Shown here: positions 8,803 through 17,556 of the stretch, piece by piece
Layout of the letters: every line of letters starts with the position of its first letter
Position numbering within the stretch: position 1 is the first letter of the stretch
DNA from: Confluentibacter sediminis
GTDB lineage: Bacteria; Bacteroidota; Bacteroidia; Flavobacteriales; Flavobacteriaceae
Reading direction: 5' to 3'
Assembly (NCBI RefSeq): GCF_003258355.1
Contig: NZ_QKPO01000012.1
Location: forward strand, 124,001-188,000
Length of the DNA: 64,000 nt
Position numbers and translations under genes: made by a program
The notes under the pieces: generated by a model
Seen by the model: the letters and a program-made list of their open reading frames with translations, nothing else
Databases searched by the model: none
What the model was told of the DNA's origin: nothing

Positions 8803-9150
8803 ATGTGCCATAGTCTTGTAACAATTTCAAAAGTAAAAAGCGGTGAACTTACATTCTGCAACACTTGTAACAGCTATCATTTAGAATTTAATAATCTATA
8901 TTTTGAGCTTAATTCCATTCAATTTATAAAATTGAAAAATTTCCTTTTAGAAATTGATATTGCATATTGGGAAATTAATTATGCCCATACAGGATTTAAA
9001 CGAAAAATACCCATTACTTCCATGAATCAAAACATTGTCTTAATGTTTAATAGACAGGAAATAGAAGAGTTAAAAACATTGGTTTTAAAAAAGAAAACAG
9101 CTCTTTTTTTAAATGTTGACGATATAGATTATCAGTTTATTTTGAATTAG
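8803..9150 (+). CDS. DUF6686 family small protein
   Basis: This 115-residue cytoplasmic-type protein has no signal peptide. The N-terminal part contains C2 and a CNTCNSYH motif with two cysteines and a histidine, which suggests metal binding. The rest is hydrophobic-patterned, with alternating strands and one helix (NRQEIEELKTLVLKKK). I recognise it as DUF6686, of unknown function. It follows the DUF6607 gene in the same direction and overlaps the 3' end of the convergent cvpA by 14 bp. The Cys/His cluster makes a metal- or haem-handling role plausible but unproven. Confidence 0.7.
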   Translation: MCHSLVTISKVKSGELTFCNTCNSYHLEFNNLYFELNSIQFIKLKNFLLEIDIAYWEINYAHTGFKRKIPITSMNQNIVLMFNRQEIEELKTLVLKKKTALFLNVDDIDYQFILN

Positions 9151-9676
9151 TGTCCTCTAATTCGTCTTCATTTAATTCTTCACCTATTGGTTTACCGTTA
9201 ACAATAATATTAGGAAAAATCATGGGGACTAAAGATTTTATAGGGTTGTAAAGCACAGATTGGTCTTTGTCATTATCATTTACAAACATAATATTAGCAT
9301 GCATTTTATCTAAAACAATTAAGAACACACTTAATATTAATGCTAATTTTAAACCACCAAAAGCAGCTCCAAATATTTTATTGACTAAGCCCAACATAGC
9401 AAAATCCGCTAATTTTGTTAAAGCTTTGCCCGCTAAAGAAATTATTAAAACAATGATTACAAAAGTCGATATAAGAGCCACAATATTAACGGTGTTTTCC
9501 TCCCATTCCACTTTATCTTTTAAAAATGAAGCTGTAAAATTACTAAAATGGAATGCCCCATATATTCCGGCAATTAAAGCAACAAGAGAGGCCAATTCAA
9601 CAAAAAAACCACGTATAAAACCACGTATCAGTCCTAAAATCAACAAAGCAAGTAAGCCAATATCTAAAACACTCAT
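9137..9676 (-). CDS. CvpA family membrane protein
   Basis: This 179-residue inner-membrane protein has four helices. The family signature is at the N-terminus (MSVLDIGLLALLILGLIRGFIRGFF, shown here only as its first segments). The long ILGLIRGFIRG..VE stretch and the following GIYGAFHF are typical of CvpA. The C-terminus is acidic (NEDELEDTN). CvpA was named for colicin V production in E. coli, but in most bacteria its role is in envelope homeostasis and is unclear. The gene has its own TATATTTG promoter and is divergent from the 9735 gene. It overlaps the DUF6686 gene end to end. Confidence 0.85.
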   Translation of the reverse strand: MSVLDIGLLALLILGLIRGFIRGFFVELASLVALIAGIYGAFHFSNFTASFLKDKVEWEENTVNIVALISTFVIIVLIISLAGKALTKLADFAMLGLVNKIFGAAFGGLKLALILSVFLIVLDKMHANIMFVNDNDKDQSVLYNPIKSLVPMIFPNIIVNGKPIGEELNEDELEDTNSK

Positions 9677-9693
9677 ATTATAAATATTTTTAT

Positions 9694-9712
9694 CAAATAT
9701 AAGTTAACTTTG
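9694..9712. promoter_or_regulatory. Divergent promoter elements for cvpA and the 9735 gene
   Basis: Two TAnnTTTG matches lie in a 58-bp gap. On the minus strand, TATATTTG at 9694-9701 serves cvpA. On the plus strand, TAACTTTG at 9705-9712 serves the 9735 gene. Their closeness suggests that the two transcripts compete for polymerase. Confidence 0.55.
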
Positions 9713-9713
9713 C

Positions 9714-9727
9714 CACTTTATAAAGTG
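9714..9727. promoter_or_regulatory. 14-bp palindrome in the leader of the 9735 gene
   Basis: CACTTTATAAAGTG is a perfect palindrome. It lies between the predicted -7 element and the ATG at 9735, so a bound protein or an RNA fold there could affect initiation. It may also be chance in AT-rich DNA. Confidence 0.35.
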
Positions 9728-9734
9728 CAATAAA

Positions 9735-10091
9735 ATGGCTAGAGACGAACAATTAAAAGAACGCTGGGATTTGGTAGTAAAAAAACTATCCAATCAATTT
9801 GCAGATGGAGATACTTTAGATTTGGATGCTATTATTTATTTAATAGGTATACAAGAACTTGGGCAATTAGACAAAACATTTAAAAAAGACCAAAAGTTAG
9901 ATTTAATGCATATTGCCATTTGTAAGTTGCTAAAGCCTTACGGTTATTACGAATTGGATTTTGTAGATAATGAAGGTTGGCCACATTACAAAGCATTAGC
10001 AACCTTACCACACTTAAAAGCTGGAGAACAAGCTGTTTTAATGAAAGAAGCCATTGTTAACTATTTTTTAGAATCCAATTTCATTAATTAG
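9735..10091 (+). CDS. Conserved small cytoplasmic protein of unknown function
   Basis: This 118-residue soluble protein begins MARDEQLKERWDLVVKKL. It looks mostly alpha-helical, with a distinctive DTLDLDAIIYLIGIQELGQ segment and a C-terminal LKAGEQAVLMKEAIVNYF. I have seen similar proteins beside flavobacterial core genes but know no function or domain name. There is no signal peptide, membrane helix or Cys/His cluster. It has its own promoter and lies 98 bp before pheS, which has a separate promoter. Confidence 0.75.
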   Translation: MARDEQLKERWDLVVKKLSNQFADGDTLDLDAIIYLIGIQELGQLDKTFKKDQKLDLMHIAICKLLKPYGYYELDFVDNEGWPHYKALATLPHLKAGEQAVLMKEAIVNYFLESNFIN

Positions 10092-10159
10092 TTTTGCAAT
10101 CTGTTTAATTTTCCACAGATTACTTCATCGTTTCCTCCTTATAATGACGATAATTTAAT

Positions 10160-10167
10160 TAAATTTG
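10160..10167 (+). promoter_or_regulatory. Putative pheS promoter -7 element
   Basis: TAAATTTG matches TAnnTTTG exactly and lies 22 bp upstream of the pheS ATG, giving a short leader of about 15 bases. The leader is too short for a T-box or attenuator. Confidence 0.5.
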
Positions 10168-10189
10168 CCATCATTTTTGAATTGATATT

Positions 10190-11209
10190 ATGATACATAA
10201 GATAAAAGAACTTATAGCTGAAGCCGAAGCCTTTAAAGCACAATCCAAAGAAGAGATTGAAGCTTTCAGAATAAAGTATTTAGGAAAAAAAGGATTGCTT
10301 AATGACTATTTTGCCGAGTTTAAAAATGTAGCAAACGAACAAAAAAAGGAATTTGGTCAAGTTATCAATACGCTTAAAAAAACGGCTGAAGATAAAGTGA
10401 ATGCCCTAAAAGAAGAGTTAGAAAGCAAAGAAGTCGTAAAAGGTATTTACAACGATTTATCTCGTCCTGGTGAACCCATTCAAATTGGAGCAAGACATCC
10501 TATTTCTATAGTTAAAAATCAAATCATTGATATCTTTTCAAATATTGGATTTAATGTAAGTGAGGGACCAGAAATTGAAGATGATTGGCATAACTTTACT
10601 GCTTTAAACTTACCTGAGTATCATCCAGCACGCGATATGCAGGATACGTTTTTTATTCAGACCCATCCAGATATTTTATTGCGAACGCATACCAGTTCTG
10701 TTCAAGTGCGTTATATGGAAAATAACCAACCCCCTATCCGTACCATTTCTCCAGGTCGTGTGTATAGAAATGAAGCGATTTCGGCGCGTTCTCATTGTTT
10801 TTTCCATCAAATAGAAGGCTTGTACATAGATAAGAATGTGAGTTTTGCAGACTTAAAGCAAACACTTCAATATTTCACCACCGAAATGTTCGGAAAATCT
10901 AAAATACGTTTACGTCCATCCTATTTTCCATTTACTGAGCCAAGTGCTGAAATAGATGTGTATTGGGGGTTGAGTACAGAAGCGGATTACCGAATTACCA
11001 AAGGAACAGGCTGGTTAGAGATTGGAGGTTGTGGTATGGTGGATCCCAATGTATTAGAGAATTGTAAAATAGATTCTAAAGAATATTCTGGTTTTGCTTT
11101 TGGTATGGGTATAGACCGTATTGCCATGTTATTGCACCAAATAAGCGATATTAGATTGTTGAGTGAAAATGATGTTCGCTTCTTGGAACAGTTTAAATCA
11201 GCACTATAG
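10190..11209 (+). CDS. pheS: Phenylalanyl-tRNA synthetase alpha chain
   Basis: This is the catalytic subunit of the alpha2-beta2 class II synthetase that charges tRNA-Phe. The N-terminal coiled coil (residues 1-85) binds tRNA. The catalytic core starts near GARHPISIVKNQIIDIF. Motif 2 is seen around ISPGRVYRNEAISARSHCFFHQIEGLYI, split here by context. Motif 3 is at GFAFGMGIDRIAMLLH near the end. The 339-residue length is normal. pheT is not adjacent, as is common in this group. A terminator follows, so the gene is monocistronic. Confidence 0.97.
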   Translation: MIHKIKELIAEAEAFKAQSKEEIEAFRIKYLGKKGLLNDYFAEFKNVANEQKKEFGQVINTLKKTAEDKVNALKEELESKEVVKGIYNDLSRPGEPIQIGARHPISIVKNQIIDIFSNIGFNVSEGPEIEDDWHNFTALNLPEYHPARDMQDTFFIQTHPDILLRTHTSSVQVRYMENNQPPIRTISPGRVYRNEAISARSHCFFHQIEGLYIDKNVSFADLKQTLQYFTTEMFGKSKIRLRPSYFPFTEPSAEIDVYWGLSTEADYRITKGTGWLEIGGCGMVDPNVLENCKIDSKEYSGFAFGMGIDRIAMLLHQISDIRLLSENDVRFLEQFKSAL

Positions 11210-11234
11210 TTTTTAAATGAAGTTCATAAAAATC

Positions 11235-11258
11235 AACCGATTTTTAATCGGTTTTTTT
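11235..11258 (+). terminator. Terminator after pheS
   Basis: AACCGATT and AATCGGTT form a perfect 8-bp stem with a 3-base loop, followed by five further T residues. It lies 25 bp after the pheS stop. Confidence 0.85.
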
Positions 11259-11290
11259 ATTTAACATTTATTTAACTTCGTTTGGTTCGG

Positions 11291-11305
11291 TTAGTTCCGA
11301 ACTAA
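11291..11305. promoter_or_regulatory. Palindromic candidate operator of the efflux operon
   Basis: TTAGTTCCGAACTAA has perfect 7-base arms (TTAGTTC/GAACTAA). A second overlapping inverted repeat, GTTCGG/CCGAAC, covers 11285-11302. Both lie just upstream of the TACTTTTG -7 element, in the spacer where a repressor acts. The obvious ligand is the GbsR/MarR-type regulator encoded 28 bp downstream, which would make the operon autoregulated. Confidence 0.6.
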
Positions 11306-11308
11306 TTG

Positions 11309-11316
11309 TACTTTTG
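11309..11316 (+). promoter_or_regulatory. Promoter -7 element of the RND efflux operon
   Basis: TACTTTTG matches TAnnTTTG exactly. A TTTG at 11281-11284 may be the -33 element, with spacing (24 bp) at the long end of the usual range. The transcript would begin about 10 bp before the ATG at 11333. Confidence 0.6.
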
Positions 11317-11332
11317 CGAAAATTTTTTAAAC

Positions 11333-11830
11333 ATGATTACTTGTCAACATAGAGGTGCTCTTATTGAAAAGTTGGGAATTTTATTAGAAACTAAAGACCA
11401 ATTGGCACCTGTCGCAGCTCGAATCAAAGCGTATATTATTCTTAAAGGAAAATCGGGAACCACATTTGAAGATTTGGTATCAGACCTATGTGCTAGTAAA
11501 AGCACTATTTCTACCCATTTGAATCATTTACATGATTTAAAGAAAATTGTCTATTTCACAAAACTTGGAGATAGAAAGAAATATTTCATTATCAATAAAG
11601 ATTCTGTATGTCAAAACATTGATGCCATGATAGCATCTTGGGACAATGAAAAGGAGTTGCATCTTGAAATTAAAAAATATAAGGAAAAAGTGAATGCGTC
11701 TGGGGTTTTAGACGACGATTCAAAATTCGATTTAGAATTACATGACAATTTCATTGAATTTTGTGAAGAAGTCACAAAAGCAGTATTAAAATTACGAACA
11801 AAAATAGCAGAGAAAAACAATAAATTTTAA
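11333..11830 (+). CDS. GbsR/MarR-type winged-helix regulator of the efflux operon
   Basis: The start is placed at the ATG at 11333 (MITCQHRGALIEKLG), because the longer frame from 11306 would begin upstream of the predicted transcription start. The 165-residue protein has a winged helix at roughly residues 30-95. The recognition helix contains LCASKSTISTHLNHLHDLKKI, whose first half is the helix-turn-helix. The C-terminal half is helical and probably dimerises. It is the first gene of the RND efflux operon, 10 bp before the adaptor gene. A palindrome overlaps the promoter. A repressor role is inferred; the inducer is unknown. Confidence 0.82.
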   Translation: MITCQHRGALIEKLGILLETKDQLAPVAARIKAYIILKGKSGTTFEDLVSDLCASKSTISTHLNHLHDLKKIVYFTKLGDRKKYFIINKDSVCQNIDAMIASWDNEKELHLEIKKYKEKVNASGVLDDDSKFDLELHDNFIEFCEEVTKAVLKLRTKIAEKNNKF

Positions 11831-11840
11831 CCAATCAATA

Positions 11841-12974
11841 ATGAGAAATATCAACCTAAAATCAATACTAATTCCAAGTTTAACAGCGCTTATGTTATCA
11901 AGTTGCGGCAATAAAGATGCCAATCAACCAGCGGGACAAACTCAGGCGGCTGCCTTTCCAGTATCGCAATTGGAAAGTAAAACAGTAACGGGAAGTCAAG
12001 AATACCCAACCAATATCGAAGGCATCATAAATAGTGATGTACGAGCAAAAGCAACAGGCTACGTTCAAAAAGTATACGTAGATGAAGGCCAGAAAGTGCA
12101 TAAAGGACAAATATTATTCAAACTGGAAACACAATCTTTAAGTCAGGATGCGGGTGCAGCCAAAGCAAGAATTAATGTTGCACAAGTTGAGGTTGATAAA
12201 TTAATTCCTCTGGTTGAAAAAAATATCATCAGTCCTGTACAATTGGAAACGGCTAAAGCTAATTTGGCACAGGCCAAAGCCAATTACAGTAGTATTTCAG
12301 CAAACATTGATTATGCCACGGTAAAGAGTCCGGTCAACGGCTATGTGGGAGCCATTAATTTTAGAGAAGGTTCTTTGGTAAGTCCGAATGATGCCACGCC
12401 ATTGACCACTGTCAGTGACATACAACAAGTATATGCATTTTTTAATTTAAACGAAGCAGATTATTTAAACTTTTTGCAAAATACCAAAGGGAAAAATTTG
12501 GATGAAAAAATCAAAAATTTTCCAGAAGTGAGTTTGTTATTGGCCAATGGAAATACCTATCCTGAAAAAGGTAAAATCCAAACAAGTACAGGGCAAATCA
12601 ACCGAAGCACCGGAACAGTAAGTTTTAGAGCGCTATTTAACAACCCAAATCAATTATTAACCAATGGTAACAGTGGTAGAATTAAAATCCCTGTTGTGTA
12701 TGAAGATGCCATAGTAATACCACAAGCGGCAACGCTAGATCAACAAGGTCATATTGTGATTTTTAAAGTGGGAGAAAACAACACGATTACATCTGCTTTA
12801 ATCACTATTAAAGGTCGAGTTGATAATTTATATGTTGTAGAATCTGGCGTTAAGGCAGGCGATAAAATTGTAGTTACAGGTATTGGGAAGTTAAGAAATG
12901 ACATGCCCATTACGCCACAAAACGTTCCTTTCGATAGTATTATTAAGCCCATTAGCCCATTATTTAAAAACTAG
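11841..12974 (+). CDS. RND efflux periplasmic adaptor (membrane fusion protein), lipoprotein
   Basis: This is the periplasmic adaptor of a tripartite RND pump. A lipoprotein signal ends in LMLSSC (Cys near residue 22). The barrel-sandwich (lipoyl-like) halves are visible as GYVQKVYVDEGQKVHKGQIL near residue 75 and SPVNGYVGAINFREGSLV near residue 165. An alpha-hairpin lies between them, and a beta-barrel and membrane-proximal domain follow (GVKAGDKIVVTGIGKLRND). The order adaptor-pump-outer membrane factor and the close spacing (12 bp to the pump gene) make a complete efflux operon of the AcrAB-TolC type. The substrate is not predictable from sequence. Confidence 0.95.
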   Translation: MRNINLKSILIPSLTALMLSSCGNKDANQPAGQTQAAAFPVSQLESKTVTGSQEYPTNIEGIINSDVRAKATGYVQKVYVDEGQKVHKGQILFKLETQSLSQDAGAAKARINVAQVEVDKLIPLVEKNIISPVQLETAKANLAQAKANYSSISANIDYATVKSPVNGYVGAINFREGSLVSPNDATPLTTVSDIQQVYAFFNLNEADYLNFLQNTKGKNLDEKIKNFPEVSLLLANGNTYPEKGKIQTSTGQINRSTGTVSFRALFNNPNQLLTNGNSGRIKIPVVYEDAIVIPQAATLDQQGHIVIFKVGENNTITSALITIKGRVDNLYVVESGVKAGDKIVVTGIGKLRNDMPITPQNVPFDSIIKPISPLFKN

Positions 12975-12986
12975 AACCTTTCCATC

Positions 12987-15900
12987 ATGCTAAAAACATT
13001 TATTGAAAGACCTGTACTTTCTACAGTTATTTCTATCATTATATTATTGCTTGGATTCATAAGTATTTCAAGCTTGCCCATAGAACAATATCCAGATATT
13101 GCTCCACCAACCATAAAGGTAACAACCTCCTATCCCGGAGCCAACGCAGAGACGGTTTTGGAGAGTGTCATCATTCCCATTGAAGAACAAATAAATGGTG
13201 TTGAGGGAATGACCTATATCACCTCGACAGCCTCCAATAATGGAGGTGCAGATATCACTGTATATTTTAATCAAAATGTGGATGCCGATGTTGCCGCTGT
13301 AAACGTTCAAAATCGAGTATCGAGAGCTAATTCTTTGTTGCCTCAAGAAGTAAAGCAAATTGGTGTCATTACACAAAAGCAGCAAACAAGTGCGTTGATG
13401 TTTTTGTCCCTTTATTCAGATAATGAAGACTATGATGCCACATTTATTCAGAATTATTTAAAAATTAATGTGATTCCTGCACTTCAACGAATTAATGGTG
13501 TTGGAGATGTGAATGTATTTTCTCAACAAGATTACGCCATGCGTATTTGGTTGAAACCAGAAAAATTGGCGGCGTATAACTTAATTCCTTCCGACATAAC
13601 TGGAGTCTTAAAAGAACAAAACTTAGAAGCTGCCGCTGGTTCTTTAGGAGAAAATAGTGGTGAAGCGTTTTCATATGTTGTGAAATACAAAGGACGTTTT
13701 AAAGAAGAAAAGCAATACGCTGATATAGTTGTAAAAGCACTTCCTAATGGAGAGTTGTTACGATTAAGTGATGTTGCTTCTATTGAGTTAGATGCACAAT
13801 CTTATGGTTCAGGGGCTATGAGTTTAGGTAAACCAGCCGTTTTTATGGGTATTTTTCAAACAAAAGGCTCGAATGCACAAGAAATCATTGAAAATATAAA
13901 AATCACTTTAGATGGTGTTAAAAAAGACTTACCAAAAGGACTGGATATTTTTATTCCTTATGATACCAGTTTGTTTTTAACGGCCTCTATAGATAAAGTA
14001 GTCAGCACCTTAGTTGAAGCATTCTTTTTGGTATTCTTGGTGGTATTTCTTTTTTTACAAGACTTTAGGTCAACTTTAATACCAGCTATTGCTGTACCAG
14101 TATCTATTATTGGAACGTTCTTCTTCTTAAACTTATTTGGCTATTCCATAAACTTGTTAACCTTATTTGCGGTTGTTTTGGCCATTGGTATTGTGGTCGA
14201 TGATGCCATTGTAGTGGTTGAAGCTGTGCATGCCAAGTTAGACTATGGTGAGAAGAATGCTAAAAAAGCCACACTGGATGCCATGCACGAAATATCAGGA
14301 GCTATTATATCTATAACATTGGTTATGGCGGCGGTTTTTATTCCTGTAACTTTTGTTGAGGGGCCTACCGGGGTTTTTTATAAGCAATTTGGGGTCACAT
14401 TAATTATAGCCATTCTTATATCTGCTGTAAATGCCTTAACTTTAAGTCCAGCTTTATGTGCGTTACTTTTAAAATCACATAATGAAGATGAGGAGCTAAA
14501 AAGTAAAAATCCTATACAACGATTTCATGCCCTTTTTAATCGTGGATTTAATGCTACTGTTGAAAAGTATGGAAGATCACTCCAGTTTCTTTATAAACAG
14601 AAATGGATCTCAGCCGTGTTATTAATTATAGCAGTTGTAGGTATCTTTTGGGCATCAAAAACAACCCCAGCAGGATTTGTTCCTAATGAAGATAGAGGGA
14701 TTATTTTTGCTAATATTGAGTTGCCCGCAGGTGCTTCTTTAGATAGAACTAATGAAATAACCCAGAAATTATATAATAAAACGTACAATATATCAGGCGT
14801 AGAAGGTGTATCGTTTGTTAGAGGAAGAAGTTTGTTGAGTGGTAGTGGAAGTAATTATGCTATTGGATTTATTAAATTGAAAGATTGGGAAGAGCGCGAA
14901 GATCCGTCATTATCTACTACGGCTATTACGGGGCAATTATTTGGGATTGCTTCAACAATTCCAGGGGCCACTATTGTTTTCTTTGCCCCTCCTAGTATTC
15001 AAGGTTTTGGTAATTCTGCCGGTTTTGAAGTTAATTTACTAGATAAATTTGGTGGTGATTTTACAGCATTGAGTAGCTATAATCAACAGTTTATGGGTGC
15101 TCTAATGAAACATCCAGAAATACAATATGCGCAGTCACCTTTTAACACGAACTATCCTCAATATGAGATGGAAGTCAATGTGCCTTTAGCCAAGGAAAAG
15201 GGAGTGGCTATCAACAGTATTTTTTCTACCCTACAAGGATATATAGGAGGTGTTTATGCTTCAGATTTTTCAAGATTTGGAAAACAATTTCGAGTATACA
15301 TTCAATCATTGCCAGAAGATAGAACAGATGTTAATGCATTAAACGGCATGTATGTTAGAACAGATTCTGGGCAGATGACCCCAATTACACAGTTCATCAC
15401 ATTAAAGCGTGTATATGGACCACAATCGGTAACCCGTTTTAATTTATTCAATTCCGCAACCATAAGTGGTGCTATCAACCCAGGATATAGTACAGGTGAT
15501 GCTATTAAGGTTATTGAAGAAGAAGCTGCAAAGTTGCCAAATAATTATACCGTTTCCTATTCGGGTTTAACCCGAGAAGAAGTGAATGCAGGAAGCCAAA
15601 CAACGTTCATATTTGTGTTAAGTATTCTGTTTGTTTATTTCTTGTTATGTGCTCAATACGAAAGTTATATTTTACCTCTTGCCGTAGTGTTTTCTATACC
15701 TTTTGGAGTTTTTGGAGCTTATGTAAGCACAAAGTTCTTAGGATTGGAGAATAATATTTACTTCCAAATCGCCCTAATCATGCTTATTGGTTTATTGGCG
15801 AAAAATGCTATTCTTATTGTTGAATTTGCGCGACAAAGAAGGGAAAACGGTGAATCCATTGTCGGTGCCGCTATCCATGGGGCCAAAACACGTTTACGTC

Positions 15901-16124
15901 CGATTTTAATGACTTCATTTGCCTTTATTTTAGGATTGATGCCATTAGCTTTGGCTAAAGGTGTGGGTGCGGCAGGAAACAGATCCATTGGTACAGGGGC
16001 TGCCGGAGGGATGCTTATTGGTACCATTTTGGGTGTATTTGTCATCCCTATTCTATTTATTTTATTTCAATGGTTACAAGAAAGAATTTCAAGTAAACCA
16101 GCTATTAAAACTATTGAAGAATAA
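12987..16124 (+). CDS. RND efflux pump, inner-membrane transporter (HAE1/AcrB-like)
   Basis: This 1045-residue proton-driven exporter has the usual AcrB length. It starts with the helix MLKTFIERPVLSTVISIIILL. The IEQYPDIAPPTIKVTTSYPGA segment is diagnostic of the hydrophobe/amphiphile efflux family. The TM4 motif AIGIVVDDAIVVVEAVHA carries the paired Asp residues of the proton relay. The TM10-11 motif ALIMLIGLLAKNAILIVEFA carries the partner Lys. The two large periplasmic loops are present, so the pump looks intact. The product likely exports drugs, bile-like or other amphiphilic compounds together with the flanking adaptor and TolC-like proteins. Confidence 0.97.
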   Translation: MLKTFIERPVLSTVISIIILLLGFISISSLPIEQYPDIAPPTIKVTTSYPGANAETVLESVIIPIEEQINGVEGMTYITSTASNNGGADITVYFNQNVDADVAAVNVQNRVSRANSLLPQEVKQIGVITQKQQTSALMFLSLYSDNEDYDATFIQNYLKINVIPALQRINGVGDVNVFSQQDYAMRIWLKPEKLAAYNLIPSDITGVLKEQNLEAAAGSLGENSGEAFSYVVKYKGRFKEEKQYADIVVKALPNGELLRLSDVASIELDAQSYGSGAMSLGKPAVFMGIFQTKGSNAQEIIENIKITLDGVKKDLPKGLDIFIPYDTSLFLTASIDKVVSTLVEAFFLVFLVVFLFLQDFRSTLIPAIAVPVSIIGTFFFLNLFGYSINLLTLFAVVLAIGIVVDDAIVVVEAVHAKLDYGEKNAKKATLDAMHEISGAIISITLVMAAVFIPVTFVEGPTGVFYKQFGVTLIIAILISAVNALTLSPALCALLLKSHNEDEELKSKNPIQRFHALFNRGFNATVEKYGRSLQFLYKQKWISAVLLIIAVVGIFWASKTTPAGFVPNEDRGIIFANIELPAGASLDRTNEITQKLYNKTYNISGVEGVSFVRGRSLLSGSGSNYAIGFIKLKDWEEREDPSLSTTAITGQLFGIASTIPGATIVFFAPPSIQGFGNSAGFEVNLLDKFGGDFTALSSYNQQFMGALMKHPEIQYAQSPFNTNYPQYEMEVNVPLAKEKGVAINSIFSTLQGYIGGVYASDFSRFGKQFRVYIQSLPEDRTDVNALNGMYVRTDSGQMTPITQFITLKRVYGPQSVTRFNLFNSATISGAINPGYSTGDAIKVIEEEAAKLPNNYTVSYSGLTREEVNAGSQTTFIFVLSILFVYFLLCAQYESYILPLAVVFSIPFGVFGAYVSTKFLGLENNIYFQIALIMLIGLLAKNAILIVEFARQRRENGESIVGAAIHGAKTRLRPILMTSFAFILGLMPLALAKGVGAAGNRSIGTGAAGGMLIGTILGVFVIPILFILFQWLQERISSKPAIKTIEE

Positions 16125-16128
16125 CACT

Positions 16129-17544
16129 ATGAAATCTATAATAAAACACAAATTTTTTGGTAAAGCAGTACTCATTATCGTCATGGCTTTTACATTACAA
16201 AGTTGTTTTGTAGCCAAGAGTTATGAGCGACCAACATTGAATGAAACTCAAAATTTATTCAGAACAGACCATTTGCCAACCGATAGTTTATCGATGGCAG
16301 ATGTGTCTTGGAAAAGCATGTTTACTGATCCCTATTTAAATGACTATATTGATGAAGGTCTTGAAAATAATATTGACATTCGAGTTGCCATCCAACAAAT
16401 AGTAGCTGCTGAAGCTTATTTAAAACAAGGCAAAGCGGGTTACTTGCCCACATTAAACGCAAAGGCCGCTATGACACATCAAGAATTAGCAAGAAACAGT
16501 CAATTTGGTTCTTTTTTTAATGGTGCTTTAGACCAATATGAATTATCTGGGGCTCTATCTTGGGAAGCCGATATTTGGGGAAAAATAAGAAGCAATAAAC
16601 GAGCATTTCAGGCAAGTTATTTAAAAAGTGTTGCCGCACATCAAGCTGTGAAAACACAATTAGTATCCAGTATTGCATCAACGTATTATCAATTGTTGGC
16701 TTTAGATGCACAATTAGCCATAACAAAACAAACCATTGCAACACGCGAAAGTAGTGTGGAAACCATTCAAGCATTAAAAGATGCCGGACAAGTAAATCAA
16801 GTTGCGGTAGACCAAAATATTGCTCAGTATAATAATGCGAAAGCACTTCAAGTGGATTTAGAAACGGCTATTTTTAAAACAGAAAATACCCTAAGCATTT
16901 TGTTGGGAAAAACACCTCAGTCCTTTGAAAGAAGTGATATAAATGCTCAAGTCATGGAGTCCGATTTAAAACTTGGGGTACCCGCAACCTTGTTAAGTAA
17001 TCGTCCAGACCTTATGGCTGCAGAATATAATTTGATTCAGTCATTCGAGTTAACTAACGTGGCAAGAAGCAATTTTTACCCATCCTTAACATTAACAGCA
17101 ACTGGTGGTTTTCAAAGTTTGGATTTAGATCAATTGCTTAATGCCAACTCTCTGTTTGCCACTATTGTTGGAGGCTTAACGCAACCTATTTTCAATCAGC
17201 GAAAAATAAAAACTCAAAATGAAGTTGCTAAAGCACAACAAGAAGAAGCTTTATTAAATTTTAAAAAATCACTTTTAGTAGCTGGTAACGAAGTCTCGAA
17301 TGCATTGTACACTTACAAAGCTGAAACTAAAAAATTTGAGTATAGACAAAATGAAGTTGAAGCTTTAAGAAATGCAGAAAGCAATTCCGAAGAATTGTTA
17401 AAAAACGGCTATGCCAATTATTTAGATTTGTTAACAGCTAGACAAAGTGAGTTAAGTGCTGAATTGAATGTTATAGATAGTAAATTACAGCAATTATTAT
17501 CGGTTGTAAACCTTTATGAAGCCCTTGGTGGTGGTTGGAAGTAA
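16129..17544 (+). CDS. RND efflux outer-membrane factor (TolC/NodT family), lipoprotein
   Basis: The ATG at 16129 is chosen. It lies 4 bp after the pump stop and gives a lipoprotein signal (VMAFTLQSC) followed by SYERPTLN, as in OprM/NodT proteins. The frame is open further upstream inside the pump gene, but that part is not coding here. The 471-residue protein has the two-fold repeat of the family: LYLPTLNAKAAM-like and ARSNFYPSLTLTATGGF segments, with GLTQPIFNQRKIK before the second coiled coil. It forms the trimeric outer-membrane channel for the pump. Confidence 0.94.
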   Translation: MKSIIKHKFFGKAVLIIVMAFTLQSCFVAKSYERPTLNETQNLFRTDHLPTDSLSMADVSWKSMFTDPYLNDYIDEGLENNIDIRVAIQQIVAAEAYLKQGKAGYLPTLNAKAAMTHQELARNSQFGSFFNGALDQYELSGALSWEADIWGKIRSNKRAFQASYLKSVAAHQAVKTQLVSSIASTYYQLLALDAQLAITKQTIATRESSVETIQALKDAGQVNQVAVDQNIAQYNNAKALQVDLETAIFKTENTLSILLGKTPQSFERSDINAQVMESDLKLGVPATLLSNRPDLMAAEYNLIQSFELTNVARSNFYPSLTLTATGGFQSLDLDQLLNANSLFATIVGGLTQPIFNQRKIKTQNEVAKAQQEEALLNFKKSLLVAGNEVSNALYTYKAETKKFEYRQNEVEALRNAESNSEELLKNGYANYLDLLTARQSELSAELNVIDSKLQQLLSVVNLYEALGGGWK

Positions 17545-17556
17545 CAATTAAAGAAA

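Noticed and set aside
10190-11209. T-box or attenuator before pheS
   Set aside because: The leader from the TAAATTTG element to ATG is only about 15 bases, with no stem.
13068-13385. Minus-strand open frame inside the RND pump gene
   Set aside because: It is antisense to a clear pump sequence with intact motifs, and no start or family features are seen.
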